A stretch of DNA of 17,268 bases, taken from positions 1-17,268 of the forward strand of contig JAHIPG010000026.1 of the NCBI GenBank assembly GCA_018894775.1, in the 5' to 3' direction. Position numbers and translations under genes: made by a program. Under the pieces are notes generated by a model that was not told the DNA's origin, did no database searches, and was given only the letters and a program-made list of their open reading frames with translations. Within the stretch, counting starts at the first letter, position 1; each line of letters starts with the position of its first letter. Source of the DNA: Nanobdellota archaeon (lineage in GTDB: Archaea > Nanobdellota > Nanobdellia > SCGC-AAA011-G17 > VGLX01). Shown in pieces: positions 1 through 5,746 of the stretch.

Positions 1-2
1 TG

Positions 3-50
3 ATTGTTTCTACATTAGTTGTAGGTTTAGCACTGAATATTATTCTTTGA
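3..50 (+). CDS. C-terminal tail of an unidentified, probably membrane protein (partial)
   Basis: The frame beginning at base 3 is open from the window edge and encodes 15 residues, IVSTLVVGLALNIIL, ending in TGA at 48-50. The strongly hydrophobic composition fits the last part of a membrane helix. It lies immediately upstream of a metal-dependent regulator, so a metal transporter is one guess, but nothing in 15 residues identifies a family. The other two forward frames contain stops here or read into the next promoter. It could be a chance open stretch. Confidence 0.35.
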   Translation: MVSTLVVGLALNIIL

Positions 51-63
51 GAAATTTTAAATC

Positions 64-80
64 GGAAGGTTTATATATAA
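64..80 (+). promoter_or_regulatory. BRE/TATA promoter of the DtxR-type gene
   Basis: A GGAAGG purine-rich stretch (64-69) is followed by TTTATATATAA (70-80). The TATA centre lies about 26 bases before the ATG at 102, so the transcript is predicted to be leaderless or nearly so, in the usual archaeal manner. Confidence 0.65.
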
Positions 81-96
81 GTTAGTCTTACCTAAC
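81..96 (+). promoter_or_regulatory. Operator-like inverted repeat between TATA box and start codon
   Basis: GTTAG (81-85), six bases, CTAAC (92-96) form a perfect inverted repeat placed exactly between the TATA box and the start codon. A protein bound here would block initiation. The related half-sites CTAAC CTAAC recur at 106-115, inside the first codons. DtxR/IdeR/MntR operators contain TTAGG/CCTAA-like half-sites, so autoregulation by the gene's own product is a reasonable inference. Confidence 0.55.
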
Positions 97-101
97 AATA
101 T

Positions 102-476
102 ATGGCTAACCTAACAAAAAGTGAAGAGGACTATTTGGAATCAATTTACGTTATCCAACAAGAAAAAAAAGTTGTCAGAATAAAGGATATAGCGAAACAC
201 CTTAACATCAAACTGCCAAGCGTAACAGAAGCTGTAAAAAAACTCTCCCAAAAAAGCCTAACAATATATGAAAGATATGGGTACGTTCAATTAACAAGTA
301 AAGGAAAGAAACATGCTCAAGAAGTTTTCAAAAAACATCAAGCAGTATTTACATTTTTAACCAAAATCTTACGAGTAAAAAAAGAAACCGCACTAAAAGA
401 CGCCTGCCTTATAGAACACAACCTAAGCGCAGAAACACTTGAAAAATTAATAAAATTCATCGAAAAAAATAATTAG
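102..476 (+). CDS. DtxR/MntR-family metal-dependent transcriptional regulator (short form)
   Basis: A 124-residue repressor of the DtxR/MntR family, which binds DNA when loaded with Fe(II) or Mn(II). Residues 1-65 form the winged helix-turn-helix (SEEDYLESIY start, then IKDIAKHL and PSVTEAVKKL). Residues 66-124 form the dimerisation and metal-binding helices. There is no C-terminal SH3-like FeoA domain, as in MntR. Visible ligand positions are Asp10, His79, Cys102, Glu105 and His106. Cys102-Glu105-His106 matches the DtxR/IdeR iron-type site, while Asp10 is the MntR-type residue where DtxR has Met10. DtxR's ancillary Glu83 is Phe here. The start at 102 is chosen because it sits one TATA spacing downstream of the promoter. 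The TAG stop (474-476) overlaps the Shine-Dalgarno site of the DUF5320 gene, so the two are co-transcribed. The family is clear; the cognate metal is inferred, with iron favoured. Confidence 0.9.
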   Translation: MANLTKSEEDYLESIYVIQQEKKVVRIKDIAKHLNIKLPSVTEAVKKLSQKSLTIYERYGYVQLTSKGKKHAQEVFKKHQAVFTFLTKILRVKKETALKDACLIEHNLSAETLEKLIKFIEKNN

Positions 477-489
477 GAGGTAAACGAAA

Positions 490-789
490 ATGCCAAGAGG
501 AGACGGAACAGGACCAGACGGAAAATATACAAATTGCCAACCTAAAGATGGTCAACAAATGTATGGTGGCAAAAGATTCGGACAAGGACAAGGTAGAGGT
601 ATGGGTTACGGGAAAGGTTTTCGTAAAGGATCTGGCTATGGAAACAGATTTAACAATCCATACCAACCAGGTATGGGAAGAGAACAACAACAAGACTACC
701 AGCCGAATAGCAATACTTTAGAAACAATATTAAACAAACTATTAGATGTTATAGAAAGAATCTTTGAAAAACCAGAAAAAAAAGAATAA
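490..789 (+). CDS. DUF5320 family small Gly/Arg-rich protein
   Basis: A 99-residue protein starting MPRGDGTGP, the typical opening of DUF5320 proteins. These are usually found beside NifX/NifB-domain and DUF134 genes in anaerobic archaea and bacteria, which is exactly the setting here. Residues 1-70 are low in complexity and rich in Gly, Gln and Arg (repeated GQG, GMGYGKG). Residues 73-99 form a predicted amphipathic helix (LETILNKLLDVIERIFEK). There is a single Cys at residue 16. GGAGG at 476-480 lies nine bases from the ATG and overlaps the stop of the regulator gene, so translation is probably coupled. The biochemical role of the family is not established; a part in metal or cluster handling is inferred from neighbours only. 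Confidence 0.8.
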   Translation: MPRGDGTGPDGKYTNCQPKDGQQMYGGKRFGQGQGRGMGYGKGFRKGSGYGNRFNNPYQPGMGREQQQDYQPNSNTLETILNKLLDVIERIFEKPEKKE

Positions 790-818
790 TTTTTTTTATT
801 TCTTATTTCTTTTTTTTT
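789..818 (+). terminator. T-rich archaeal-type terminator
   Basis: Directly after the DUF5320 stop the plus strand has T8, then ATTTCTTATTTC, then T9. Long U-runs without a stem are the usual archaeal termination signal. This separates the regulator-DUF5320 unit from the next promoter. Confidence 0.55.
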
Positions 819-832
819 CAAAACTTATAAAA
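818..832 (+). promoter_or_regulatory. TATA promoter and SD for the NifX-domain gene
   Basis: A CAAAA stretch followed by CTTATAAAAA (around 824-832) lies about 25 bases before a predicted start of transcription near 853. GGAGG at 863-867 then lies nine bases before the ATG at 877, so this gene has a short leader rather than a leaderless message. Confidence 0.5.
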
Positions 833-876
833 ACCCTTAACGCTTTCATAAAACTAAAATATGGAGGCTAATGAAG

Positions 877-1239
877 ATGAAAGTAGTTTTTTTAACAGAT
901 AAAAACAAAATTTCTTCTAAATTCAGGAATGCAGAAAAACTTGTAACAGTTAAGGACAGTCAAAGAATTGAAGAATCTATTACAGCACAAAACGGAAAAG
1001 GATTAGTAAACAGAATTAATGAAATAATGCCTGATGCTTTAATAATTTCTTGGGCAGGACCAGCAATAAAATCAATTGACCAGAAGATACAAGTTTATGA
1101 AGTAGAACCAGACAAACCGATTGATGATGTATTGCAATTATACCAACAAGGAAAATTAGATGCGTATACAAATCCACATCCGCCCCACACATGTACTTGC
1201 GGAACCTGCAGTAGTTGTTCAAGCAACTGTGGAAAATAA
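877..1239 (+). CDS. NifX/NifB-domain (dinitrogenase iron-molybdenum cofactor family) protein
   Basis: A 120-residue protein of the small NifX/NafY/NifB-C-terminal family, whose RNase H-like domain binds iron-sulfur or FeMo-type clusters in better-studied members. The domain fills residues 1-98 (MKVVFLTDKNKISSKF start, a middle helix, and the PDALIISWAGP strand-turn). Residues 99-120 add a Cys-rich tail with five Cys (HTCTCGTCSSCSSNC), a plausible metal or cluster ligand set. The ATG at 877 is preferred over the in-frame one at 871. It gives the nine-base spacing to GGAGG seen for the DUF5320 gene, and it aligns residue for residue with the start of the broken second copy at 1967. No nif genes are visible, so nitrogen fixation is not implied. 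Cluster carrier or scavenger is inferred. Confidence 0.82.
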   Translation: MKVVFLTDKNKISSKFRNAEKLVTVKDSQRIEESITAQNGKGLVNRINEIMPDALIISWAGPAIKSIDQKIQVYEVEPDKPIDDVLQLYQQGKLDAYTNPHPPHTCTCGTCSSCSSNCGK

Positions 1240-1253
1240 GCCTCAAATTTTAG

Positions 1254-1270
1254 CGAAAAGCTTATAAAAA
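1254..1270 (+). promoter_or_regulatory. BRE/TATA promoter of the DUF134 gene
   Basis: CGAAAAG followed by CTTATAAAAA (TATA about 1261-1268) has its centre roughly 26 bases before the ATG at 1292. There is no Shine-Dalgarno sequence, which fits a leaderless message. Confidence 0.6.
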
Positions 1271-1291
1271 AGTTATGAATATATATTTATA

Positions 1292-1594
1292 ATGCCAAGA
1301 CCAAGATTATGCCGGAGAATAATGCAGGAACCAGGGGTAATATACTTTAAACCTGCAGGTATAAGAATGGTAGACTTGAAAGAAATAAATCTAACATTAG
1401 ATGAGCTGGAAGCAATAAGGTTAAAAGACTTTCTAAACCTAGAGCAGACAGAATCTGCAGAAAAAATGCATATTTCACAACCAACACTTCATCGATTGCT
1501 ACAATCTGCAAGGAAAAAAATAGCAGACGCACTTGTTAACGGTAAAGCAATCAAAATAGAAGGTGGTAATTACAAACTTACCAAAAATAAATAA
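1292..1594 (+). CDS. DUF134 (UPF0251) family DNA-binding protein
   Basis: A 100-residue protein with the full DUF134 pattern: the MPRPRLCRR start, a short middle segment, LTLDELEAIRLKDFLNLEQ, a sigma-70 region 4-like helix-turn-helix (AEKMHISQPTLHRLLQSARK, about residues 56-75), and the closing ALVNGKAIKIEGGNYKL. The family is annotated as predicted DNA-binding and is regularly found next to NifX-domain and DUF5320 genes, so it probably regulates this locus. The length is normal. The gene has its own promoter, and its stop is followed after about ten bases by the start of the next gene with a good SD, so the two form a unit. Confidence 0.88.
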   Translation: MPRPRLCRRIMQEPGVIYFKPAGIRMVDLKEINLTLDELEAIRLKDFLNLEQTESAEKMHISQPTLHRLLQSARKKIADALVNGKAIKIEGGNYKLTKNK

Positions 1595-1605
1595 GGAGGG
1601 AAAAA

Positions 1606-1935
1606 ATGAAATACAAACTATTTGATCAAGGTGAAAACCTAACAAAATATGAACCAATAGAAAAACCAAACCTGTTAGAAAGAACCATACACAGTGAGGA
1701 TTTATCAGACAATTTTTTACAAGAATCTAGAGAGGTCTATAACCCAATTACTTCTCTGATATATGCTATGTCTGATGATAAAGACAAAGACGATAATAGT
1801 GGTGGCAAAGGACAAGGTAAAGGAAAAGGTAAAGGAAAAGGTAAAGGAAAAAGAGATGGTTCTGGTGGAGGAAAAGGTAAAGGCAAAAAAGACGGATCAG
1901 GCGAAGGATGCAATAGAGATCCTAGCAATGAATGA
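1606..1935 (+). CDS. Hypothetical small protein with Lys-Gly repeat tail
   Basis: A 109-residue protein I do not recognise. Residues 1-57 have ordinary composition and mild acidity, residues 56-64 are Asp/Lys-rich, and residues 65-98 are an almost pure Gly/Lys repeat (GKGKGKGKGKGK), ending with one Cys at residue 102. GGAGG at 1595-1599 gives a clear start at 1606, close behind the DUF134 stop, so the two are co-transcribed. A basic disordered tail would suit nucleic-acid or surface binding. The resemblance in design to the Gly-rich DUF5320 neighbour suggests a role in the same locus. Function unknown. Confidence 0.65.
   Translation: MKYKLFDQGENLTKYEPIEKPNLLERTIHSEDLSDNFLQESREVYNPITSLIYAMSDDKDKDDNSGGKGQGKGKGKGKGKGKRDGSGGGKGKGKKDGSGEGCNRDPSNE
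1816..1851 (+). repeat. Three tandem 12-base units coding for GKGK
   Basis: GGTAAAGGAAAA occurs three times in succession, with degenerate copies before and after. The unit is a whole number of codons, so a gain or loss of units would change the length of the GKGK tail without breaking the frame. Confidence 0.9.
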
Positions 1936-1966
1936 TCCAATATAAACAATAACAAGAGGACAAAAA

Positions 1967-2040
1967 ATGAAACTAACTGTGATTGTAGACAAAAAAGGGA
2001 ATTAGCTCCAAAATATAGGCATGCTGCAAAACTATTATGA
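1967..2040 (+). pseudogene. Broken 5' fragment of a second NifX-domain gene
   Basis: GAGGA at 1956-1960 and the ATG at 1967 open a frame reading MKLTVIVDKKGN and then TAG. Dropping one base near 1990 and another in the A-run near 2010 restores ISS and then KYRHAAKLL, ending TGA at 2038-2040. The composite follows MKVVFLTDKNKISSKFRNAEKLV of the intact NifX-domain protein at 877 almost position by position. The remnant therefore has its start and ribosome site but two frameshifts, and it is cut off after about 23 residues where the next gene begins (ATGA overlap). It is too diverged in bases to be a recent copy. Sequencing error could explain the frameshifts but not the truncation. Confidence 0.65.
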
Positions 2041-3179
2041 AAAATTTTAAGATTTTTTTATTGCCATTATTCTTTCTATTCTTCAGTGTTTTAACAATCT
2101 CACAAAATGATGAGACTGTTATTTATATGTTCTATGGACAAGGCTGTCCTCACTGTACAAGATTGGAGTCATTCCTAGATGATATGCAGGAAAAATATAC
2201 TCCTTTAGTCATAAAAGAACATGAGATTTATTTTGATTCTGATAGTAGAGAACTATTTCAAAAGATGACCAAAGCTTTTGGCCAAGAAACGCAGGGTGTC
2301 CCTGTTGTTTTTATCGATGATAAGATGATTGTTGGGTTTAATAATGCGATTGGAGATTCTATTGAAAGCGAAATTCAAAGATGCATAGAAGAAGGTTGCA
2401 TAGATCCTATAGAGAAGATAGGGGGAGAAACTACTAGTATTATTGGTGAAAGTTCTCCTCTTAAAAGTTCTGAGCAGATTAAGATCACTAAAAGTATTAC
2501 CATACCTGCTGTTTTTTCTGCCGCTGCAGTTGACGCTATTAATCCTTGTGCTTTTGCTGTTTTGGTGATATTATTAACAACTATATCGGCTGCAGGTGTT
2601 AAGAGAAGAGCTTTGACTGCTGGATTAGCTTTTACTGCTTCTATTTACATATCTTACTTCTTGATGGGTATTGGACTTTATTCTGCTATCCAGGCATCTG
2701 GTTTTACTCATAATTTTTATACTATAGTCGCAATTTTAGCGATCTTGATAGGTTTGTTTAATTTGAAAGATTACTTATGGTATGGTAAATGGTTCATCAT
2801 GGAAGTTCCGATGTCTTGGCGGCCAAGGCTTAAATCTTTGTTGAAAGGTGTTACTTCTACTCCTGGGGCTTTCTTAATAGGGTTTGCTGTTAGTTTATTC
2901 TTGCTTCCTTGTACTTCAGGTCCTTATATAGTTATTCTTGGACTTTTGGCAAAAACAACAACACAAAATTATGCATTAATGTTACTACTATTATACAATT
3001 TCGTATTTATTTTACCTATGCTGATAATTACCTTTGCTATTTACTTTGGCTTTACCACTACAGAAAAGATGGAAGAGTGGAGAACCAAAAAACTGGAAAC
3101 ATTGCACTTAATTGCAGGAATAATATTAATCTTATTAGGTATTGGAATGTTTATAGCTATGCGGCTTGGATGGGTATAG
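2037..3179 (+). CDS. Thioredoxin-fold + CcdA/DsbD-type membrane thiol:disulfide protein
   Basis: A 380-residue fusion. Residues 4-22 are a signal or membrane anchor. Residues 26-120 are a thioredoxin/glutaredoxin-like domain with the active site CPHC (Cys37, Cys40) and cis-Pro89 in GVPV. After a linker, residues 153-378 form a CcdA/DsbD-beta type domain of about six membrane helices with the paired Cys171 (AINPCAF) and Cys292 (LLPCTSG) that shuttle electrons across the membrane. The likely role is passing reducing or oxidising equivalents to extracytoplasmic thiols. CPHC is a DsbA-like dipeptide, so oxidase or isomerase chemistry is possible. There is no SD; the ATG overlaps the TGA of the NifX remnant, so translational coupling to that remnant is possible. 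Residues 106 and 121 add a second, unexplained Cys pair. Family assignment is firm, direction of electron flow is not. Confidence 0.88.
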   Translation: MKNFKIFLLPLFFLFFSVLTISQNDETVIYMFYGQGCPHCTRLESFLDDMQEKYTPLVIKEHEIYFDSDSRELFQKMTKAFGQETQGVPVVFIDDKMIVGFNNAIGDSIESEIQRCIEEGCIDPIEKIGGETTSIIGESSPLKSSEQIKITKSITIPAVFSAAAVDAINPCAFAVLVILLTTISAAGVKRRALTAGLAFTASIYISYFLMGIGLYSAIQASGFTHNFYTIVAILAILIGLFNLKDYLWYGKWFIMEVPMSWRPRLKSLLKGVTSTPGAFLIGFAVSLFLLPCTSGPYIVILGLLAKTTTQNYALMLLLLYNFVFILPMLIITFAIYFGFTTTEKMEEWRTKKLETLHLIAGIILILLGIGMFIAMRLGWV

Positions 3180-3226
3180 AATTATAACATTAACAAATAG
3201 TTATTTTTAAAAAAGCCAGATATTGA

Positions 3227-3733
3227 TTAATTTTCAAAATCATCAATAATCTTATCAATTCTGTCCTCAATATACTTAACAACTGAGTTGATTTTATCCT
3301 TTTTGATAGTCTTTATACCTTTTGCTAATTTTTCAATATCTTCTATGTTTATATCTATAGTCTTATGAATTAAGTAATCTTCTATAGCACCTGATTCTTT
3401 TAGAACTCCGCAACCTCCTGTAACTCCTAGAAATTCATCTTTTACATATATTGGGACAGCGATTTTTACCATTCCTGCGTCACATTCTTCAACCACAGAT
3501 TTTCTTGTTCTCATGGCTTCAGAAGCTATAGCCTGGTGAGCTACCGAACAGATGTATTTTTGTCCTTTTTCATTACTTTTGATAGCTGGACATAATTCGT
3601 TGGCCCACTTTTTGAAATCTGTTATCCTGTTACCTTCTGCATCAAAAACAGAAGCATTAAGACCATATTTAGAGTTTATATCCTTTTCAAGTTCTATCCA
3701 ATCTTCTTTATCCAACATATCATAGAGTTTCAT
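3227..3733 (-). CDS. Stand-alone PocR ligand-binding domain protein
   Basis: A 168-residue protein that is essentially one PocR sensory domain (about residues 5-145) plus a C-terminal helix. The family pattern is visible: a start helix, a PAS-like strand (NASVFDAEGNRITDF), LCPAIKS, a second Cys (YICSVAHQA), EECDAGMVKIAVPIYV, and FLGVTGGCGVL. The conserved cysteines are Cys48, Cys62, Cys84 and Cys108. PocR domains usually sit in front of an output domain such as AraC-type DNA binding or a histidine kinase. None is present here, so the protein must act through a partner or as a small sequestering sensor. The start is supported by a TATA box one archaeal spacing upstream. Ligand unknown. Confidence 0.8.
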   Translation of the reverse strand: MKLYDMLDKEDWIELEKDINSKYGLNASVFDAEGNRITDFKKWANELCPAIKSNEKGQKYICSVAHQAIASEAMRTRKSVVEECDAGMVKIAVPIYVKDEFLGVTGGCGVLKESGAIEDYLIHKTIDINIEDIEKLAKGIKTIKKDKINSVVKYIEDRIDKIIDDFEN

Positions 3734-3754
3734 TTTCTTTAAACTAAAACTATC

Positions 3755-3772
3755 TTTATAAGATTTATAAGC
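3755..3772 (-). promoter_or_regulatory. TATA promoter of the PocR gene
   Basis: On the minus strand GCTTATAAATCTTATAAA gives two overlapping TATA-like boxes. The proximal one (3755-3762) is centred about 26 bases before the start at 3733, predicting a leaderless message. Confidence 0.55.
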
Positions 3773-3804
3773 TTTATTATTTTTTGATGAATATATATCA
3801 ATAA

Positions 3805-3820
3805 CAGAAAGGTTTAAATC
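3805..3820 (+). promoter_or_regulatory. BRE/TATA promoter of the Cys/Gly-rich protein operon
   Basis: CAGAAAGG followed by TTTAAATC predicts a start of transcription near 3840, leaving a leader of roughly 45 bases before the ATG at 3887. The leader includes GAGGTG at 3876-3881 as ribosome site. Confidence 0.5.
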
Positions 3821-3843
3821 TTAAAACATCTAATTATAAGATA

Positions 3844-3860
3844 GTGTAATGTTCTTACAC
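3844..3860 (+). promoter_or_regulatory. Perfect inverted repeat in the 5' leader
   Basis: GTGTAA, five bases, TTACAC form a 17-base perfect palindrome immediately downstream of the predicted transcription start. It is either a protein operator (TGTAA-N-TTACA type) or a 6-bp hairpin at the head of the leader RNA. It is too far from the SD to mask it directly. Confidence 0.5.
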
Positions 3861-3886
3861 ATATTCCAAAAAGAAGAGGTGATTAA

Positions 3887-4234
3887 ATGGAAGAAAAAAG
3901 ACTAACAGATATTCTAAGAAAAGAGGATTTATTACCAGACCCAGAACATTTCGATGACTATAAGCCAGAAGAAATAAAAAAACCTTACATGTTTGAAGAA
4001 CTTGAATATGCTATGGGCTTCAAAAACTATGATACAAAACCGTTCATGAACTATCTGAAAGGACCAGAGGATGAAGAGGAGGATGGAGACGGCTGTGATG
4101 GCTGTGATGGTGATGGTTGTGGTGGAGGATGCCATGACGATGAAGGTGAAGACGATGACAAGGACAGAAAAATAATCTGGACTCCAGATGGTGGTGGTTG
4201 TGGTGGAGGATGCGGTGGTTGCGGCGGCAAGTAG
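3887..4234 (+). CDS. Cys/Gly/Asp-rich small protein, possibly metal-binding or a modified peptide
   Basis: A 115-residue protein I do not recognise. Residues 1-60 are an ordinary acidic, probably helical segment. Residues 61-93 are Asp/Glu-rich and contain GDGCDGCDGDGCGGGCH. Residues 94-103 are a short bridge. Residues 104-115 are GCGGGCGGCGGK with the GGG before it. There are seven Cys in all (70, 73, 78, 82, 105, 109, 112), in two clusters with C-x2/3/4-C spacing, surrounded by acidic residues. That pattern suits metal or cluster binding. Leader-plus-Cys/Gly core is also the outline of some ribosomally made modified peptides, but no maturation enzyme is encoded nearby. The start is set by GAGGTG five bases upstream. 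The stop is one base from the start of the ATP-cone nuclease gene, so the two are tightly co-translated. Confidence 0.65.
   Translation: MEEKRLTDILRKEDLLPDPEHFDDYKPEEIKKPYMFEELEYAMGFKNYDTKPFMNYLKGPEDEEEDGDGCDGCDGDGCGGGCHDDEGEDDDKDRKIIWTPDGGGCGGGCGGCGGK
4115..4213 (+). repeat. Exact 18-base direct repeat coding GCGGGC
   Basis: GGTTGTGGTGGAGGATGC occurs at 4115-4132 and again at 4196-4213, in the same frame, giving the two GCGGGC Cys/Gly clusters of the small protein. The identity at every base, including synonymous positions, indicates recent duplication or ongoing recombination within the gene. Confidence 0.85.
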
Positions 4235-4235
4235 T

Positions 4236-5051
4236 ATGTATGTAATAAAAGCATCCGGTGAAAAGCAGAAATTTAACAGAAAAAAATTAATACAGACCAT
4301 TCTGAATGCAGGAGCATCAGATAAACTGCTGAATAAAACCTTAAGAAAAGTAAAAAAAGAATCGTATAAAGGTATCAAAACAGGAGAAATACTGCGAATA
4401 ATTCTAGCATCACTAAAAGAAGAGCCAGGTGTAGCACAAAGATACAATATAAAAAGAGCGATAATGATGCTGGGCCCTACAGGATTCCCATTCGAAAAAT
4501 TTGTAGCAAGAGTATTGGAAGAATACGGCTATAAAACAAGAGTAGGTGTTGTAGTAAAAGGAAAATGTGTAGCACAAGAAGTAGATGTGGAAGCTAGAAA
4601 GGGAAAGAAAAAATACATGATAGAATGCAAATACCACAATTCCCCTGGAAAAAAATCAGACCTTAAGGTAGCAATGTATACATACGCAAGATTTCTGGAT
4701 GTAAAACATAAAAAATATAACCAGCCGTGGTTAGTAACAAACACAAAATGCACTAATGAAGCAGAAAAATATGCAGGATGCTCAGGCCTTAAGATAATAA
4801 GCTGGAGATACCCAAAAAATAAAGGCTTAGAGCAATTATTAATCGAGAAGGGCCTTTATCCGATAACTACACTTAGCTCAATTAATTTCAAGACAAAACA
4901 AAAACTGGTAAATGCAAACATAATGTTGTTGAAAGACCTATTTAGGCATAGGATACCCTGGTTAAGGATAAAAACAAAGCTGCCAAAAAAAGTTATAGAA
5001 CGCCTAAAAAAAGAAGCAATAGAAATAATGGAACCTCAAACAAAGAAATAA
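4236..5051 (+). CDS. ATP-cone domain + Mrr-like PD-(D/E)XK nuclease
   Basis: A 271-residue protein. Residues 1-85 form an ATP-cone: VIKASGEKQKFNRKKL start, helices, and RYNIKRAIMMLGP at the end. This is a nucleotide-binding regulatory domain best known from ribonucleotide reductase and NrdR. Residues 86-192 are an Mrr/restriction-endonuclease-type fold with the catalytic pattern Asp117 ... Glu130-Cys-Lys132 (EVDVEA and MIECKYH). Residues 193-271 are a small helical domain, perhaps helix-hairpin-helix DNA binding. The combination is known in bacteria and archaea and is presumed to be a nucleotide-sensing DNA nuclease. The start at 4236 is chosen because the longer in-frame reading from 4188 lies inside the preceding gene and encodes only a low-complexity Val/Ala run. 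The 3' end overlaps the convergent membrane protein gene by 16 bases. No methylase is present, so this is not a classical restriction pair. Confidence 0.85.
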   Translation: MYVIKASGEKQKFNRKKLIQTILNAGASDKLLNKTLRKVKKESYKGIKTGEILRIILASLKEEPGVAQRYNIKRAIMMLGPTGFPFEKFVARVLEEYGYKTRVGVVVKGKCVAQEVDVEARKGKKKYMIECKYHNSPGKKSDLKVAMYTYARFLDVKHKKYNQPWLVTNTKCTNEAEKYAGCSGLKIISWRYPKNKGLEQLLIEKGLYPITTLSSINFKTKQKLVNANIMLLKDLFRHRIPWLRIKTKLPKKVIERLKKEAIEIMEPQTKK

Positions 5052-5623
5052 GCAACAAACTCATCCAGGAGGTCAATCTTTTTCTTATTCTCACTACCAT
5101 AAGCTTTTATCTGAACATCACCAGAATCATAACCTTCCAAGAACTTCTCATTACGGTTAGGGGGGTTACCAATAACACTATAAAAAAAACTCCGTGTGAA
5201 CTTCGCATCAAAAGAAGGATCATTAACTTTGACAACATAAGGTTTGACGATTAACCCATTTTCAACAGTAAGACCCATAGCATCAACTATCTCTGTACCT
5301 TTATCATTAGTCATAAGGATATTAACCTTGCCATTCTGAACAGCTTCTTTCAAAGGACTTAGAACATCAGCAGCCAAAGAATTATAAGATTCTGCCTTAA
5401 AATCAATAACACTCTCAATCTCACCTGAAGGTTTAAAGCCTGCTGGAATATCCTCAGAGAAACCAACTTTTGAAGACATTAAAAAGAACACTCCTAAAAA
5501 AAGCCCTATAATTGCTAAGATTACTATCACTCCTATGATAAAGACCGGCTTTTTATAGATAGGTGCAGATTCATACTCAACAGCATTAGGTTCTACTGCT
5601 CGAGGTCGGGCTGCTTCATCCAT
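5036..5623 (-). CDS. Hypothetical single-span membrane protein
   Basis: A 195-residue protein of unknown family. Residues 1-25 are a short polar N-terminus. Residues 26-50 are one strongly hydrophobic helix (VFIIGVIVILAIIGLFLGVF), and residues 51-195 form a soluble domain of mixed alpha/beta character with no Cys, presumably outside the cell. No enzymatic motif is visible. A TATA box lies one archaeal spacing upstream of the start. Its last 16 bases overlap the end of the nuclease gene on the other strand. Confidence 0.75.
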   Translation of the reverse strand: MDEAARPRAVEPNAVEYESAPIYKKPVFIIGVIVILAIIGLFLGVFFLMSSKVGFSEDIPAGFKPSGEIESVIDFKAESYNSLAADVLSPLKEAVQNGKVNILMTNDKGTEIVDAMGLTVENGLIVKPYVVKVNDPSFDAKFTRSFFYSVIGNPPNRNEKFLEGYDSGDVQIKAYGSENKKKIDLLDEFVAYFFV

Positions 5624-5644
5624 GCTAATCTTTGATACTAATTC

Positions 5645-5653
5645 ATATATTAA
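5645..5653 (-). promoter_or_regulatory. TATA promoter of the single-span membrane protein gene
   Basis: Minus-strand TAATATATG lies about 26 bases before the ATG at 5623 and is preceded by purine-rich AAAAG. It predicts a leaderless message. Confidence 0.5.
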
Positions 5654-5685
5654 TCTTTTGGGAACCTTAGAAAGATTTATATTCG

Positions 5686-5738
5686 CAGAAGGTATAAAAT
5701 GAAATAATTCATAAAAATTTTTGATTATATATGGAGGG
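5686..5738 (+). promoter_or_regulatory. Promoter and Shine-Dalgarno site of pyrE
   Basis: CAGAAGG followed by TATAAAAT (5693-5700) predicts transcription from about 5722. GGAGGG follows at 5733-5738. A second TATA-like stretch at 5723-5730 is too close to the SD to be used for this gene. Confidence 0.5.
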
Positions 5739-5746
5739 TATGAAAA

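Noticed and set aside
871..876. ATG at 871 as the start of the NifX-domain gene
   Set aside because: It is only three bases from the GGAGG, while 877 has nine-base spacing and matches the start of the second copy. The difference is only two residues.
3887..4234. Firm call as a modified-peptide (RiPP) precursor
   Set aside because: Leader/core outline only; no radical SAM, cyclodehydratase or transporter gene is nearby, so it is kept as a possibility within the annotation.
4188..4235. Longer N-terminus for the ATP-cone nuclease starting at 4188
   Set aside because: It lies entirely in the preceding gene and encodes a Val/Ala run produced by the GGT-rich Cys/Gly sequence in another frame. The ATP-cone begins properly at 4236.
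3932..4447. Long minus-strand reading frame across the Cys/Gly-rich gene
   Set aside because: It is the mirror of Asp/Gly codon runs, low in complexity (Thr/Ser/Ile), and antisense to two well-supported genes.
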